Shown: positions 16,321 through 26,050 of the stretch, piece after piece
How positions within the stretch are numbered: position 1 is the stretch's first letter
How the letters are laid out: every line of letters begins with the position of its first letter
Source: an uncultured Collinsella sp.
GTDB taxonomy: Bacteria > Actinomycetota > Coriobacteriia > Coriobacteriales > Coriobacteriaceae
DNA length: 64,000 nt
Direction: 5' to 3'
NCBI GenBank assembly: GCA_900542945.1
Contig: UQPI01000002.1
Location: 10,043 to 74,042 of the forward strand
Position numbers and translations under genes: made by a program
The notes under the pieces: model-generated
What the model saw: the letters and a program-made list of their open reading frames with translations, nothing else
Told to the model about the DNA's origin: nothing
Database searches by the model: none

Positions 16321-17964
16321 ATGCTCAAAACTAAAGCAGAATTTGCAACTCTTCGCTTAAACGAAGATCTCAAGCCATATATGAGCCGATATCTATCGGA
16401 TCTTGTGTCTCATATGGTCGAGAAATATCAGCCTTCGTCGAGAACGAAAAGGCTCATTGAACTGTGCTGTCGCGATTTTGAGTTTTCGAGCGAGCACGTC
16501 GATGGCCCCTCGTGGTCTGTTTTGGGGATTGACCTCAAGCGACCTTCGGCCGCCTCGTTTGAGTTTGAGGACCGCGTTTACAACGAAGCAACCGACGAAT
16601 GGGATTATGTGCCCGCTTGCGTTTGCAAAAACCGAGTCAAAGTCCCGACGTCGACGTTTACTGCCATCGAGGAGAATATCTTTTTATACGACTACGAGCA
16701 GGACGCAGCCTCTCACACGTACGAATCAGCACTCATTTACTGCAGGCCCCCCGAGCTACGACCGCTATCCCAATTCCCGGCATCTATCGATGCGGCAAAT
16801 GCGCGAGTCCTGGATTTCCTCAGAACGCGCTCGAAGCAGCTGCAACGCAGCGCAGGCATCCCCGATCTGCTTTCGGTCACTGAGTGGTACTACATCTTTC
16901 TTGCGGCATCCATTGCCTGCTCTCAGTCCCATGCCACGGCCGTCATTCAGATTTCGGACCGTCTGTTCAATCTGGCGCGAGCCGTAGATGGACGTCGCCT
17001 TCTTTGTGACCTCGGCCTGCTAAAGAGCATTGTGCTTCTTCCCAACACCATTGCCAAAAAGGCCGAGGGTCGCGCGCTGCTCTTTATTGGCGACGGCGAG
17101 CCCAATGATCCGTATTTCCTTTTTGACGGCAGGAGCTTTGACGACAAGCAAATGACCGATGAGATTCTGCACCAGCTCCTCGATTCCGTCGACCGAGCCT
17201 ACGGCGATCAAAAGAATCCAGTCTATTGGCATCGGCTCGAGGATCAGGGCAACGGCATCTATCCCCTATTACCCAATACAAAGAGCGGATCGTTCGACGA
17301 GAGAATGTTCATCCCCCTTGGGTCGCTAGCGCCAATCTACCGCGGCACCGCCCGCAGCGTTGTAACCAAACTGCCCGAATCAGATCCGACAGACAGTTAC
17401 CAACAGCACGACTGCTACTACCTGTCGCTAAAGCATCTTCATGATGGCGCAATCATTGCCGCAGAAGATGTACTTGAGCGTGTCCCCGATACAGATATCT
17501 ACGATGTAAGCCGTGTAGACTACGAAGATTTTCGGAAGGCCAAACCGATCGACGCCCGCGAGGCGAGCCTTCTCATATCACGCGTCGGGCCTCCATTCAA
17601 GCTTGCCCTCATCACGCCAGGCCACTTTTCTGTCGGTTCTGAGCGCCCCGTGGAGCGCGGTCTTTTGTTTGAGAGCATTGTCCCCTGCGACGCCATGTTC
17701 TGCGCTACCTTTGAGGACGAGCTGCTTGCCCAGTTTGTCCTGGCATACCTGTCGTCCGATGAGGGGCAGAAGAAACTGGCGGACACCTCGCACGGAGACG
17801 CGCTTGTGCAACTTGCCCCAATGGACCTGCGAAGCATGACCGTGCCTGTTCCCGGGCGAGCGGAGCAGGAGCGCTACGCGCTAGAGTACGAAGCAAAGCA
17901 GCGCGCCTACGAGGACGCCCTTAAGCAGGCGGAACATTACGCTGCGAGCAAGGGAACGATGTAG
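16321..17964 (+). CDS. HsdM/HsdS-like protein lacking the methylase catalytic motif
   Basis: A 547-aa protein, start set by GGAGGTGCGC before the ATG. The middle (about residues 185-270) resembles the part of type I methylases that follows the catalytic motif: TEWYYIFLAASIACSQSH, then ATAVIQISDRLFNLARAVDG, GLLKSIVLLPN, and ALLFIGDG. The preceding N-P-P-(F/Y) motif and a clear SAM-binding FxGxG are not found. The second half (after FIPLGSLAPIYRGTA) reads like an HsdS target-recognition unit and ends in a charged helix. It may bind DNA without methylating it. A functional relative lies at 33594-35030. It is divergent from the ClpX/helicase operon. Confidence 0.6.
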   Translation: MLKTKAEFATLRLNEDLKPYMSRYLSDLVSHMVEKYQPSSRTKRLIELCCRDFEFSSEHVDGPSWSVLGIDLKRPSAASFEFEDRVYNEATDEWDYVPACVCKNRVKVPTSTFTAIEENIFLYDYEQDAASHTYESALIYCRPPELRPLSQFPASIDAANARVLDFLRTRSKQLQRSAGIPDLLSVTEWYYIFLAASIACSQSHATAVIQISDRLFNLARAVDGRRLLCDLGLLKSIVLLPNTIAKKAEGRALLFIGDGEPNDPYFLFDGRSFDDKQMTDEILHQLLDSVDRAYGDQKNPVYWHRLEDQGNGIYPLLPNTKSGSFDERMFIPLGSLAPIYRGTARSVVTKLPESDPTDSYQQHDCYYLSLKHLHDGAIIAAEDVLERVPDTDIYDVSRVDYEDFRKAKPIDAREASLLISRVGPPFKLALITPGHFSVGSERPVERGLLFESIVPCDAMFCATFEDELLAQFVLAYLSSDEGQKKLADTSHGDALVQLAPMDLRSMTVPVPGRAEQERYALEYEAKQRAYEDALKQAEHYAASKGTM

Positions 17965-18035
17965 CGACCGAGATTGGCAGACTGTCCGGACTTTTCCGAC
18001 GGCTTGTCAATCAGGCGCGCCATTCAGCGCGGCGG

Positions 18036-18653
18036 CTAGAAATTGTCATCGGACTTTGCGCTGGCTTTGGCTGCCTCTTCGCCCGCGATCAGGTCCCTAA
18101 CCGTTATATGCGCACCGTACGTAGCGTCCTCAATCTTTTCCATAACATCAGGGTCGCAAGTTCCCCAAATATCTTTAAGGACTCGAGCCAATCCCCAAGC
18201 GGCGCTGAGCAGGACGTCAACATCCTTTAGATCTAAGTGGCTGACCGCAAAGGGACAGTACTCGCGCTCCAGCAGATAGGTGTCAACGGCGCCAATTGCC
18301 TCAGCCACGTACCGCTCAAGATCGGGATGGGGATGGAAGGCGCACAGCGCCTTGTGCGGATCGGTCGGCTCAATCCAATACAGCGTTGTCGCATCCTCGC
18401 ATTTCTCGAGCGGATAACGCTCAACCGCCTTCTCCCAACTTTCATACCAAGGATCGGCATCGCCGTCCGTCATTGACTTGCAAAGATCAATCGCCGCAGA
18501 AACAGTCGCACACGAATATCTATAGCTGGCGTCTTTCTTAAACTCATCATTGAGCTCGACATCGCCAGACAGCTCCGCCTCCATGATCAGGAACGGACCA
18601 TCCTCATCCGTAACGCTCATGGGGTAGTTGTTGCACTCATAGTCCGGATACAT
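18036..18653 (-). CDS. Hypothetical acidic protein
   Basis: A 205-aa soluble acidic protein starting MYPDYECNNYPMS behind GGAG. It has several Trp and Cys residues, helical segments (DLERYVAEAIGAVDTYLLERE), and no membrane span or familiar catalytic motif. The promoter side contains a 17-bp stem-loop (18756-18796). I do not recognise the family. It lies between the methylase-like gene and a membrane-protein gene in the accessory island. Confidence 0.6.
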   Translation of the reverse strand: MYPDYECNNYPMSVTDEDGPFLIMEAELSGDVELNDEFKKDASYRYSCATVSAAIDLCKSMTDGDADPWYESWEKAVERYPLEKCEDATTLYWIEPTDPHKALCAFHPHPDLERYVAEAIGAVDTYLLEREYCPFAVSHLDLKDVDVLLSAAWGLARVLKDIWGTCDPDVMEKIEDATYGAHITVRDLIAGEEAAKASAKSDDNF

Positions 18654-18729
18654 TTTGTCTCCAATCAATCGTTCGGACACATTAATGACCAATATCGAAA
18701 CCGCGCTCGCGCGGAGGGACGTCGTCCTC

Positions 18730-18810
18730 GCGCCAATCTGCAAGTTTTTCTCATCGCGTGAAAAGAACTTGCGATTTCTGCAAGTTCTTCTCACGCTGCG
18801 ATAAGAACTC
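18730..18810. repeat. Direct and inverted GCAAGTT(C/T)TTCTCA repeats, 17-bp stem-loop
   Basis: TCTGCAAGTTTTTCTCA (from 18728) recurs as TCTGCAAGTTCTTCTCA (from 18777). The second copy pairs with GCGTGAAAAGAACTTGC (18756-18772), forming a 17-bp stem (right arm 18780-18796, one mismatch, 7-base loop). A further inverted piece, AAGAACTCGC, follows. There is no T-run, so an operator or RNA structure upstream of the gene at 18653 is more likely than a terminator. Confidence 0.45.
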
Positions 18811-18824
18811 GCATGATCGCCCCG

Positions 18825-19649
18825 CTACCTGCGCCACGAGGCAGCAAGGATAATGGGGATCCCGGCAAGGCACACCACCAAGGCTACGGCCGCGAACGCA
18901 AGCGCGATGGCCACGCTCGCGACGACATAGGCCACGGCAATGAAGGCCAGCGCCAGCAGGCAGGCAAGCAGCTCGGCCACGTAGCACAACACCAGGTTCG
19001 AGCTCGCGCGCTTCAGCAGGACGTCGGCAAGGCGGACAAGCTCGACGGCAAAGCCGCTGCCGAAATTACGGCCAGGGCCCTTGGCAAGGAACCACTTGAA
19101 CAGGCACATCAGGGCGCAGCCCAGCATGATCATGATGGAAACGGTCCATACATTGTGCCCCGACTCAACAAGGTTCTGGTCACCCATCGCGCTGCCGTTG
19201 ATGAGCCAACTCGTTCCATAGCCCATGAACAGCATCGCCAGCAGCAGGCAGGCGCTTACCGCGGCAAGAGAGCGCGACACGCGCCTGCTGAACACCGGAG
19301 CTTTGCAGCTGAGCCCAAACCCCTCGCGAACGCGCCAGACGGCATGGTAGGCAGGGTAGGCCGCGATGAGCACGGCCACGAGCAGCGACGCCCAATCGGA
19401 CCCGGGTGCCGCTGACGCGTACTCCGCGATCGCAGAAACTGAGCAGTTGGTGTGGAACGACTCGTTCAGAAACAGCGCGACCTCGCCCTTCCAAACACAA
19501 AACGGAGCGGCGACGGAGGCGATGCCGGCAACGGCAACCGCAGCAACGACAATAAGCGGTGCGCCCTGCACGAGCTTGACGACCTCGCCCTTGGCGGTGC
19601 GGGGTGAAGCTTCAACGGTGCTGGCCGAAATTTGGATAGAAGTGTTCAT
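18825..19649 (-). CDS. Polytopic membrane protein, unknown function
   Basis: A 274-aa protein behind AAAGGA. A polar N-terminus of about 28 residues is followed by at least five hydrophobic spans: about 30-50, 85-105, 128-148, 165-185, and a long 220-270 region likely to cross twice. No enzyme motif is seen. It belongs to the accessory island but has its own gap on both sides. The family is not recognised. Confidence 0.6.
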   Translation of the reverse strand: MNTSIQISASTVEASPRTAKGEVVKLVQGAPLIVVAAVAVAGIASVAAPFCVWKGEVALFLNESFHTNCSVSAIAEYASAAPGSDWASLLVAVLIAAYPAYHAVWRVREGFGLSCKAPVFSRRVSRSLAAVSACLLLAMLFMGYGTSWLINGSAMGDQNLVESGHNVWTVSIMIMLGCALMCLFKWFLAKGPGRNFGSGFAVELVRLADVLLKRASSNLVLCYVAELLACLLALAFIAVAYVVASVAIALAFAAVALVVCLAGIPIILAASWRR

Positions 19650-19751
19650 GATCTTCCTTTCAAAGAAGGCTACGTTCGCAAGCTAATGTAAGAAAACACT
19701 GTCTTCGAGGGATTGAACAAGACTGTTGCCCTCAGAGACAAACAAACGTTG

Positions 19752-20057
19752 CTATCGGCATATTGGCCGCTCGGGTACTTCATCATTACGCATCTGTAAT
19801 TCATCAAATCGCAGGATCTCATTACGCTCAAGCAGAACAGATTGAATAAGCTCATGGACAGCGGCATTGCGGTAGCACAACGACTCCCACGTGGCCAACA
19901 AGCCGTCAACAACTCCCTTGTAAGCAACAGAGGAGTCCTCGAGCTCATAGGCAAGATCAATTGCCTCGTCAACTATCTGCCTCATCTGCAAAAGCGTGCA
20001 CGTGAGATCCGCCTCACTCGACTCGTCGCAAATATAAATACAATCGGACTCAAGCAT
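19752..20057 (-). CDS. Small helical acidic protein, unknown
   Basis: A 101-aa protein starting MLESDCIYICDESSEAD behind GGGAG. It is predicted almost wholly helical and acidic (LLQMRQIVDEAIDLAYELED, VHELIQSVLLERNEIL). It is flanked by the membrane-protein gene and the terminator of the helicase-HEPN gene. No family is recognised. Confidence 0.5.
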   Translation of the reverse strand: MLESDCIYICDESSEADLTCTLLQMRQIVDEAIDLAYELEDSSVAYKGVVDGLLATWESLCYRNAAVHELIQSVLLERNEILRFDELQMRNDEVPERPICR

Positions 20058-20102
20058 CTTTGAATCTCCCTTCGAACAACTGACACCTGCAGAATAGTGA
20101 AA

Positions 20103-20155
20103 AGAGATAAAAAGCAACCCGCAATCTACCGCTATATAGCGGTAGATTGCGGGTT
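20103..20155 (-). terminator. Perfect 40-bp palindrome acting as terminator of the helicase-HEPN gene
   Basis: Positions 20116-20155 are a perfect palindrome: AACCCGCAATCTACCGCTAT and its complement. On the minus strand it is followed by GCTTTTTATCTCTTTT, so it forms a 20-bp hairpin with a T-run, 32 bp after the helicase stop. Confidence 0.75.
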
Positions 20156-20187
20156 AAACCATAAAGCGCACTTAGCCTTGGGCCAAA

Positions 20188-23100
20188 TTACGACTTAGAT
20201 TCAAATAGGTCGCATATCTCTTTGGCTTTCGCCAGGGGATACTGCGCGTAGTAGAATACGTCGCCGTTCTTTTCTCCGCACACAAAGACTGCGCCCAGCC
20301 CCAAGCCTTTAGCGGACGGAACTTTGCATTGTTGTACGCTCTCTTCGCCTTCATCGAAAAGTCGCAGATACCCTTGTTCCATCAGAATAGTGTTGGCATC
20401 TTCAGCCCTAATCCCTGAGCCACCCTCTCTCAGTATTTTCGAAATCGAGGCATAGCCCTTAGCGCTTGCCTGATCCATTGAGTAACAGACCGGCAAACGC
20501 TCGGCCCCCGCAAAAGCCGCTTCGTAAGCAATACCCTCTCGCATGATTTCCACACTCTTATGACCAGATTCATCAAGCTGAAAAGCAACGAAAAGGCATC
20601 GAAGCGCCAGCCAGACCTCGCCCGCGCTAACCATCTCTTTTCGGTCGGTGTGACAGGCGCTATTACGAAATTCAGTAAATCGACCCAGTGTTTCGCCGAG
20701 TGTCCTCCACCAGTCCCCCTTTGACGCCTGCGTCAATTCAGCATTTTCAACTCGAACAGAGGATGCCAGTAGCTCACTCTTTTTTTCAATTAACCTTTTG
20801 TATTGACCGAGGTTAAGGCCCTCAAGCTCCTTGAGTGGCTTTCTTGCAACAACATAATCGGGAGCAATGGCCTTCAAGGTCGGCAGCAATTTCAAACGCA
20901 AGTATCTCTCCGCCGCACGGCAGAACATTAGCAGGCAAAATGCGCAATCTGAATCGCTATCGGTGCCAACACTGCCAATGCCAAATATCTTGCACAGAAG
21001 AAGCCCCTGCTCGATATTCTCAAGCACCCTATTTTTGCCATTTTGGTCGCACTCGCAATCAGCGAATGCGCTTTGAAGAGCTTCGCGCGAAGAAAAGCCT
21101 ATGATTCGACAGTCTTCTGCATCCAGATTAAAGCTTTTGAACGCTTCGCCCACGTTGTCCAAATAGGAATCGGTGTTTACATCAGGGCACCAAACATCTT
21201 TATTGTCATCTTTCTTGTCGTCTTCATTGATATGTTCCTCGTCCGCGCCAGCTGTCTCCCTTGGAAGAGATTCTCCTCGCGGCAGCATATCCTTGGCTGC
21301 ATTGAGTTCCTCAATAGCGCCGGTTTTCTGGTAATTTTCCCAATGCACAACCCATGCCGTATCGAGAATGCGCTTCATCGTTGCAACGTTCTCGTTAATC
21401 TTCCACGCTGCATAGTCGGCAATTACGTAGAGGCGATACTTGGCTCGGCTTGCCGCAACATTCACGATATTTGGGTTTACAAACTTGATTGCGCCCTCAC
21501 AACTGCGCCTTGTATCACACCCCAAGACAAATACCACTTGATGGGCTTCTTTACCTTGGAACGTATGAACCGTACCAATATTATGCTTTGCGAAATATTG
21601 CCATGCATCTTTGTCAGCCACTTCAGTCCTAGCACTTAACAGCCGGTCCTGAAGCCCCCTGACAACGGTTTTAAACGGAGAAATAATATAGAGACTTGGA
21701 ATAACAATTCCCTCGGACTTGCCCGATTCGCAAGCTTTTTTCTCAGCCGTAGCTACGGCCTTATCAAAAGCGTCCTTGACAATCTCGAACACTCTATCGC
21801 CCTGGGCATCAACATAATGATCGCGATTGCCACGTTCAAATCCCGTAACATTGATCCACTGTGAGGACTTTAGATAAAAGCTGTCAGCGAGATCCTTTTT
21901 TGGGCTAGCCGTCTCGTTAAGCATGGAGCCCTGATACGAGATCTCATTTGAAATATCGAACATGGGTGATATGCAGCGACGGTGAACCACAAGCGGGCAG
22001 CCAATCCATTGATCATCCTCGCCGTTGCTGCGCAGGTGGCCATAGGGGTTAACGGCGTCGGCAAGTCGCTGGACCGAAGCCATATCCCCCTTATAAGGTA
22101 GTAATACTTTTTTACCGAGGACAGCGCGGAGCTCCTTAACATCCCCTGTGATCACAGGCTCAATCTGAGAGGGGTCACCGACAATCATTGCACGTCGACT
22201 GCGAGCAAGGGCGCCCAAAGCAGCATACGGCACCGCCTGTCCCGCCTCATCTATTATCAGCAGGCCAAATAAAGGGTCTTTCCCAATCTGAATGTCCTCA
22301 AACATGCGGCCAATCGACGCAAACGTGGAAGAAATCACTGGGGTAAGCAAACTGAGCGTCTGAAAGAGCGCAGGGGCCATACTCCTTCTATCGGCTTGCG
22401 TGAACTCTATTAACTCCTTTTTACCAGAATCGACGCCCTTGTCTTTGGCTCCCCAGTATGTTCGTAGAAGCGCAATGTTATTCCGCATACATTTTGATTC
22501 AAGGATGAACTCGCGTGTCACCTGCAATGCATAGAGAAATAGCAGGTTGCGGTCCTTTTTTAGGTCAGGGTCATCGGATGGATTATATAGATGAGTCTTT
22601 TTTCGGCTTTCGCTATCCCCCTTTGAGATGCACTCGACAAAATGCCCATTAATCGTCTCAACAGATTCAGCACCATCAACTCTGTTGCGCTTTTGACCTT
22701 GGATCTTCACCCACAAAGAGGATAGTTCCTTCTTTTCATTCTCTAGTTTTTCGTATTTGTTCTCGAATTTCGTACGCAGCGCAACAAGCCTCTGGTCCGG
22801 TGCGGTTTGCAGCATAAAGGAATCGAGCTTCTCGCGGCTATCGGACAAACGGCCCCTATTGAAGATGCTCCCGATCAGCCCACTGGCCTTTTCTTCCGCA
22901 TCGCGCAATTCTGCTTCAAGCCTATTCCTTCTCGCCTCATAATCAGCAGTATCCTTCGCAATGTCATCAAGATATTTCCGGACATCACCTGCGGAACTGC
23001 CTTCAAAAGGACGAGACAGACATACCGTTTCGGTTGTCAGTTCTTCAACTATCTCTCGCTCGTCCTTTTGACACCTACAATTCAATTGGGACAAATGCTT

Positions 23101-24813
23101 CTTGCGGTTCAGAAGTTCGCGCTCCCCGGCTGCTTGCTCCTCCATTCTGTTGAATCGATCGGTTATCTTTTTGTATTGAGCAAGAAACAGCTTCTTCGCC
23201 TCAGAAAACCGTCCGCCCTTTCCCAGCCCGCCGTTAAACTGCAGCGAAGAAAGCTCGCAATCTCTGAAGTTATTAATATTCCTACGGTTTCCCAGACATG
23301 CCGCAACCATAAGCCCAGGATGCGTAGGGTCGCGAAGATTGCCTTTATTGTCAACGAGCGCCGAAGAGAAATAGAGATCATCCACCGGTTTCTGCTCGTT
23401 TTTCTTTCCCCAAACAATGTTGGACAAATCTGACTCTAGAAACTCCTTTTTCTCAGATTCGTCAATACCCTCCAAAAAGGCCTTCCCATCAGGAAGCTCT
23501 TTGGCGATGTTCTCAACTGCTGCATTGTTTGTCGAGCAGACCAAGATGCTGAGACTTTTTATCGCATCTCCCGTTCTGCCCTCTTTGAAGCGATAAGGAT
23601 TCTTGGCGTACTTGAGATACCGTTTGCTAAGTTCTACCTCTTCGAAGGCGTCATCGGGCTTGTCATATTCGCACAGCAGACGGGCTTTTTCGACAACGTT
23701 AGCCGCAACGATATCCTTGAGCAGGGTTGTTTTTCCCGTGCCCGGAGGACCGTTAACCGACATAACGTCGTTTGCCGGGTATTTGCGTGTCGAACCGCCA
23801 CGACCAACCGCAAGATTTACCGCCACTTGTTGCATCAAACTCAAGGAGTATTTACTCGGCCAGCGACCGATAGGTGTAGCGCCGGCTCCCAACACTTCAG
23901 AAAAGAAGTCTGCACGATCAGCCAGATCTTCATCGTCTTCGCCGTCCAGAAGATCGATCTCTCCGCAGGCAGATTCATTCCTCAAGCCACCTTCAAGGTA
24001 TGCGGCGACAAGAGACAGCGATCCCTCACGAAGATCGTCGAAAGACCCTGACTTGTTGCACAGCTCATTTATCATGGAAATGTCTTTTGCGAAAAATGAG
24101 TGACAGAGTGATTGGTCGAACGTTGGACACGCATCGTCCCCGCTGTCCTTTGGCTTCATTGCTCTATATTCGACAAGCAGCCTTGAACACCACTCGCTGA
24201 TACGTTTAGCCCCGTCACCGTCGGGAAGGCAGCTGGCTATCCCCTTAATCATTGGCCGGACGCAACTATTGACAATGCCCCTAATGACACCATATGTCAG
24301 CTTTGTTCCAACGAGTTCTTGATTGAGCTTCTTGCAAATATCGTCCTGCTCTTTCTCAAAGCTACCGATGGCATTTAGGCTATTCCCGACGTTCCTCTTC
24401 AACCACCAAAATAAGGAGGACAACTCGAAGCTGACAAATTGACCATCAGGACTCACACCTAATAGTGCAACCGTCATGCACTCATCCTCTTTTTCGATTT
24501 CATTCCCCGGTTTTTCTGCAAGATAAGTCATGACCGCTTCGCGTGGAACGGAGCCCAGGTGACAATAAATCGTTGAGATCGGCCAGTTTTCGCCGTTTGT
24601 GACACTATCCGTACGCTCTCTCGCTTCTTCAGAAGGCGTCCTTAGCTCCTGGTCGTCCCGCTCTTCAGGGACAAAGCAGTCATCAAGCATTCCTTTTCTG
24701 GGCCTAGGCGGGTCCTTTTTCTCTTCGGGTTGGTCGCCTTGGCTCAAAAAATCAAGCAAATACCAGTAATCTAACGCATCGCCAATTGCTTGCTTTTTCT
24801 CAGCAGGGGTCAT
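20188..24813 (-). CDS. SF1 (Upf1/Dna2-like) helicase with C-terminal HEPN-like domain
   Basis: A 1541-aa protein. Helicase motifs: GPPGTGKT (about residue 355), LLIIDEAGQA (about 850), TVHTFQGKEA (about 1085) and VAASRAKYRLYV (about 1115). A long insert after the Walker A motif includes coiled-coil segments. The C-terminal 300 residues are helical and contain FRNSACHTD (about 1382-1390), an R-N-x3-H motif as in HEPN RNases, and end in a possible winged-helix tail. Its ATG overlaps the stop of the WYL-regulator gene by 14 bp. It is likely a nucleic-acid sensor whose HEPN domain cuts RNA to stop infected-cell growth; that role is inferred from domain logic. Base composition is visibly lower in GC than the window flanks. 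Confidence 0.8.
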   Translation of the reverse strand: MTPAEKKQAIGDALDYWYLLDFLSQGDQPEEKKDPPRPRKGMLDDCFVPEERDDQELRTPSEEARERTDSVTNGENWPISTIYCHLGSVPREAVMTYLAEKPGNEIEKEDECMTVALLGVSPDGQFVSFELSSLFWWLKRNVGNSLNAIGSFEKEQDDICKKLNQELVGTKLTYGVIRGIVNSCVRPMIKGIASCLPDGDGAKRISEWCSRLLVEYRAMKPKDSGDDACPTFDQSLCHSFFAKDISMINELCNKSGSFDDLREGSLSLVAAYLEGGLRNESACGEIDLLDGEDDEDLADRADFFSEVLGAGATPIGRWPSKYSLSLMQQVAVNLAVGRGGSTRKYPANDVMSVNGPPGTGKTTLLKDIVAANVVEKARLLCEYDKPDDAFEEVELSKRYLKYAKNPYRFKEGRTGDAIKSLSILVCSTNNAAVENIAKELPDGKAFLEGIDESEKKEFLESDLSNIVWGKKNEQKPVDDLYFSSALVDNKGNLRDPTHPGLMVAACLGNRRNINNFRDCELSSLQFNGGLGKGGRFSEAKKLFLAQYKKITDRFNRMEEQAAGERELLNRKKHLSQLNCRCQKDEREIVEELTTETVCLSRPFEGSSAGDVRKYLDDIAKDTADYEARRNRLEAELRDAEEKASGLIGSIFNRGRLSDSREKLDSFMLQTAPDQRLVALRTKFENKYEKLENEKKELSSLWVKIQGQKRNRVDGAESVETINGHFVECISKGDSESRKKTHLYNPSDDPDLKKDRNLLFLYALQVTREFILESKCMRNNIALLRTYWGAKDKGVDSGKKELIEFTQADRRSMAPALFQTLSLLTPVISSTFASIGRMFEDIQIGKDPLFGLLIIDEAGQAVPYAALGALARSRRAMIVGDPSQIEPVITGDVKELRAVLGKKVLLPYKGDMASVQRLADAVNPYGHLRSNGEDDQWIGCPLVVHRRCISPMFDISNEISYQGSMLNETASPKKDLADSFYLKSSQWINVTGFERGNRDHYVDAQGDRVFEIVKDAFDKAVATAEKKACESGKSEGIVIPSLYIISPFKTVVRGLQDRLLSARTEVADKDAWQYFAKHNIGTVHTFQGKEAHQVVFVLGCDTRRSCEGAIKFVNPNIVNVAASRAKYRLYVIADYAAWKINENVATMKRILDTAWVVHWENYQKTGAIEELNAAKDMLPRGESLPRETAGADEEHINEDDKKDDNKDVWCPDVNTDSYLDNVGEAFKSFNLDAEDCRIIGFSSREALQSAFADCECDQNGKNRVLENIEQGLLLCKIFGIGSVGTDSDSDCAFCLLMFCRAAERYLRLKLLPTLKAIAPDYVVARKPLKELEGLNLGQYKRLIEKKSELLASSVRVENAELTQASKGDWWRTLGETLGRFTEFRNSACHTDRKEMVSAGEVWLALRCLFVAFQLDESGHKSVEIMREGIAYEAAFAGAERLPVCYSMDQASAKGYASISKILREGGSGIRAEDANTILMEQGYLRLFDEGEESVQQCKVPSAKGLGLGAVFVCGEKNGDVFYYAQYPLAKAKEICDLFESKS

Positions 24814-25984
24814 TTGAATCAGTCCTCGCACTCACATAGATACATTTATGTCCAATAATGTCCACAACGTCATCGCGCAATTTCTTTGGTTGAAGTATCT
24901 CAAACACATCGAGCCACTTCATTGCCCATGTTTTCATGCCATCATACGACGCCATAAACGAATACTCTGGATTTGGATGCCCGTCCTGTGTCTCGCGCCG
25001 AAACCCATCGTTTCCGGCAAATTCGGCTAAAAGATACTTCTCCTTTGCTTGGTTATGACACCTTACGTGAACCGTAACGATGTCGTCACTAAACATCCTG
25101 TTCACGCCAGCACAAGAGAACCTTTTTGCTTCTTCGGCCATCGCCTCAAAATGACCTTTTGCATCGTCCGATGGTCCAGCAATGGTTATATCCCGCAGGC
25201 TATCAACTCGAATTGCGTCAAAAGACCTCGCGGCACCCTTGTGACCCACAAACAGGTAGTAGTAGCCATCGTGCATACATAGATGATATGGCGTATGACT
25301 ATGCAATCGCCCCTTATCAGAAGTTCGAAAGCGGACTCTCTGCCTTTGGCTAATGGCCTTTTCCAATAACTTCAAATTTGCAAGCGTTGCTTCCATATTT
25401 GCAATTCTGCCGCTTTTGAGCAGAGCATTTTCTTGAGCCAAACGATCTTCGATCTGCCGTCTTTCTTCGCCGCACAGTAGGCGAAGAACTGCATGCTCAA
25501 GTACGTCGGCTCCACCCACGCCCGTAGAGGCTTCAATGAGACGGCACAGATGCTCAATTTGCGCACTATCAATTTGACGCTCTATGCTGTACAGGCGCTT
25601 CGCATTTTTAGGTGCAGATTCCCCATCGCCATTCGTCAGCCGCTCGCCCTTACAAGCCAATCGACTTGCAATCACCGTGTAGAACGGATTCAGACAACTG
25701 TTGTCGAGATCGATACTATTCATCTCGGTTAACGGACTGGCGCCCGCATTATTGCAGAGCGAAGGCTTTTTTGATCCAGAATCAACAAGTGCGTTCAATA
25801 CGCCCTGCACTGTGTCGCGCTTAACTTCATAGCCATAACGGGCTTTAAGCTCCGCCATTATGTCAGAAACGCTCAACCCTTTGCCAAGCCCAGCATCAGT
25901 TTCCTCCAATAGGATACGCTCGACATATATCGCCAGCTCCTTTGGATATGCTCGGTGATTTCCCTGGATTTTCGGTTGAACCAT
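24800..25984 (-). CDS. WYL-domain transcriptional regulator
   Basis: A 394-aa protein starting MVQPKIQGNHRAYP behind GGAGG. The N-terminus carries a helix-turn-helix-like segment (LSVSDIMAELKARYG..VKRDTVQGVLNAL, about residues 30-65). The centre and C-terminus match WYL regulators: a Tyr-rich strand block around THTPYHLCMHDGYYYLFVGH, then FDAIRVDSLRDITI. It is transcribed with, and overlaps, the helicase-HEPN gene, so it probably controls that operon, perhaps in response to nucleic-acid ligands as proposed for other defence-linked WYL proteins. Confidence 0.75.
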   Translation of the reverse strand: MVQPKIQGNHRAYPKELAIYVERILLEETDAGLGKGLSVSDIMAELKARYGYEVKRDTVQGVLNALVDSGSKKPSLCNNAGASPLTEMNSIDLDNSCLNPFYTVIASRLACKGERLTNGDGESAPKNAKRLYSIERQIDSAQIEHLCRLIEASTGVGGADVLEHAVLRLLCGEERRQIEDRLAQENALLKSGRIANMEATLANLKLLEKAISQRQRVRFRTSDKGRLHSHTPYHLCMHDGYYYLFVGHKGAARSFDAIRVDSLRDITIAGPSDDAKGHFEAMAEEAKRFSCAGVNRMFSDDIVTVHVRCHNQAKEKYLLAEFAGNDGFRRETQDGHPNPEYSFMASYDGMKTWAMKWLDVFEILQPKKLRDDVVDIIGHKCIYVSARTDSNDPC

Positions 25985-26050
25985 AGCCGCCTCCAATCTG
26001 AACAATCAACATTTTACTCAGTCGATATGACCAAGAGATTGAAAGTGCCG

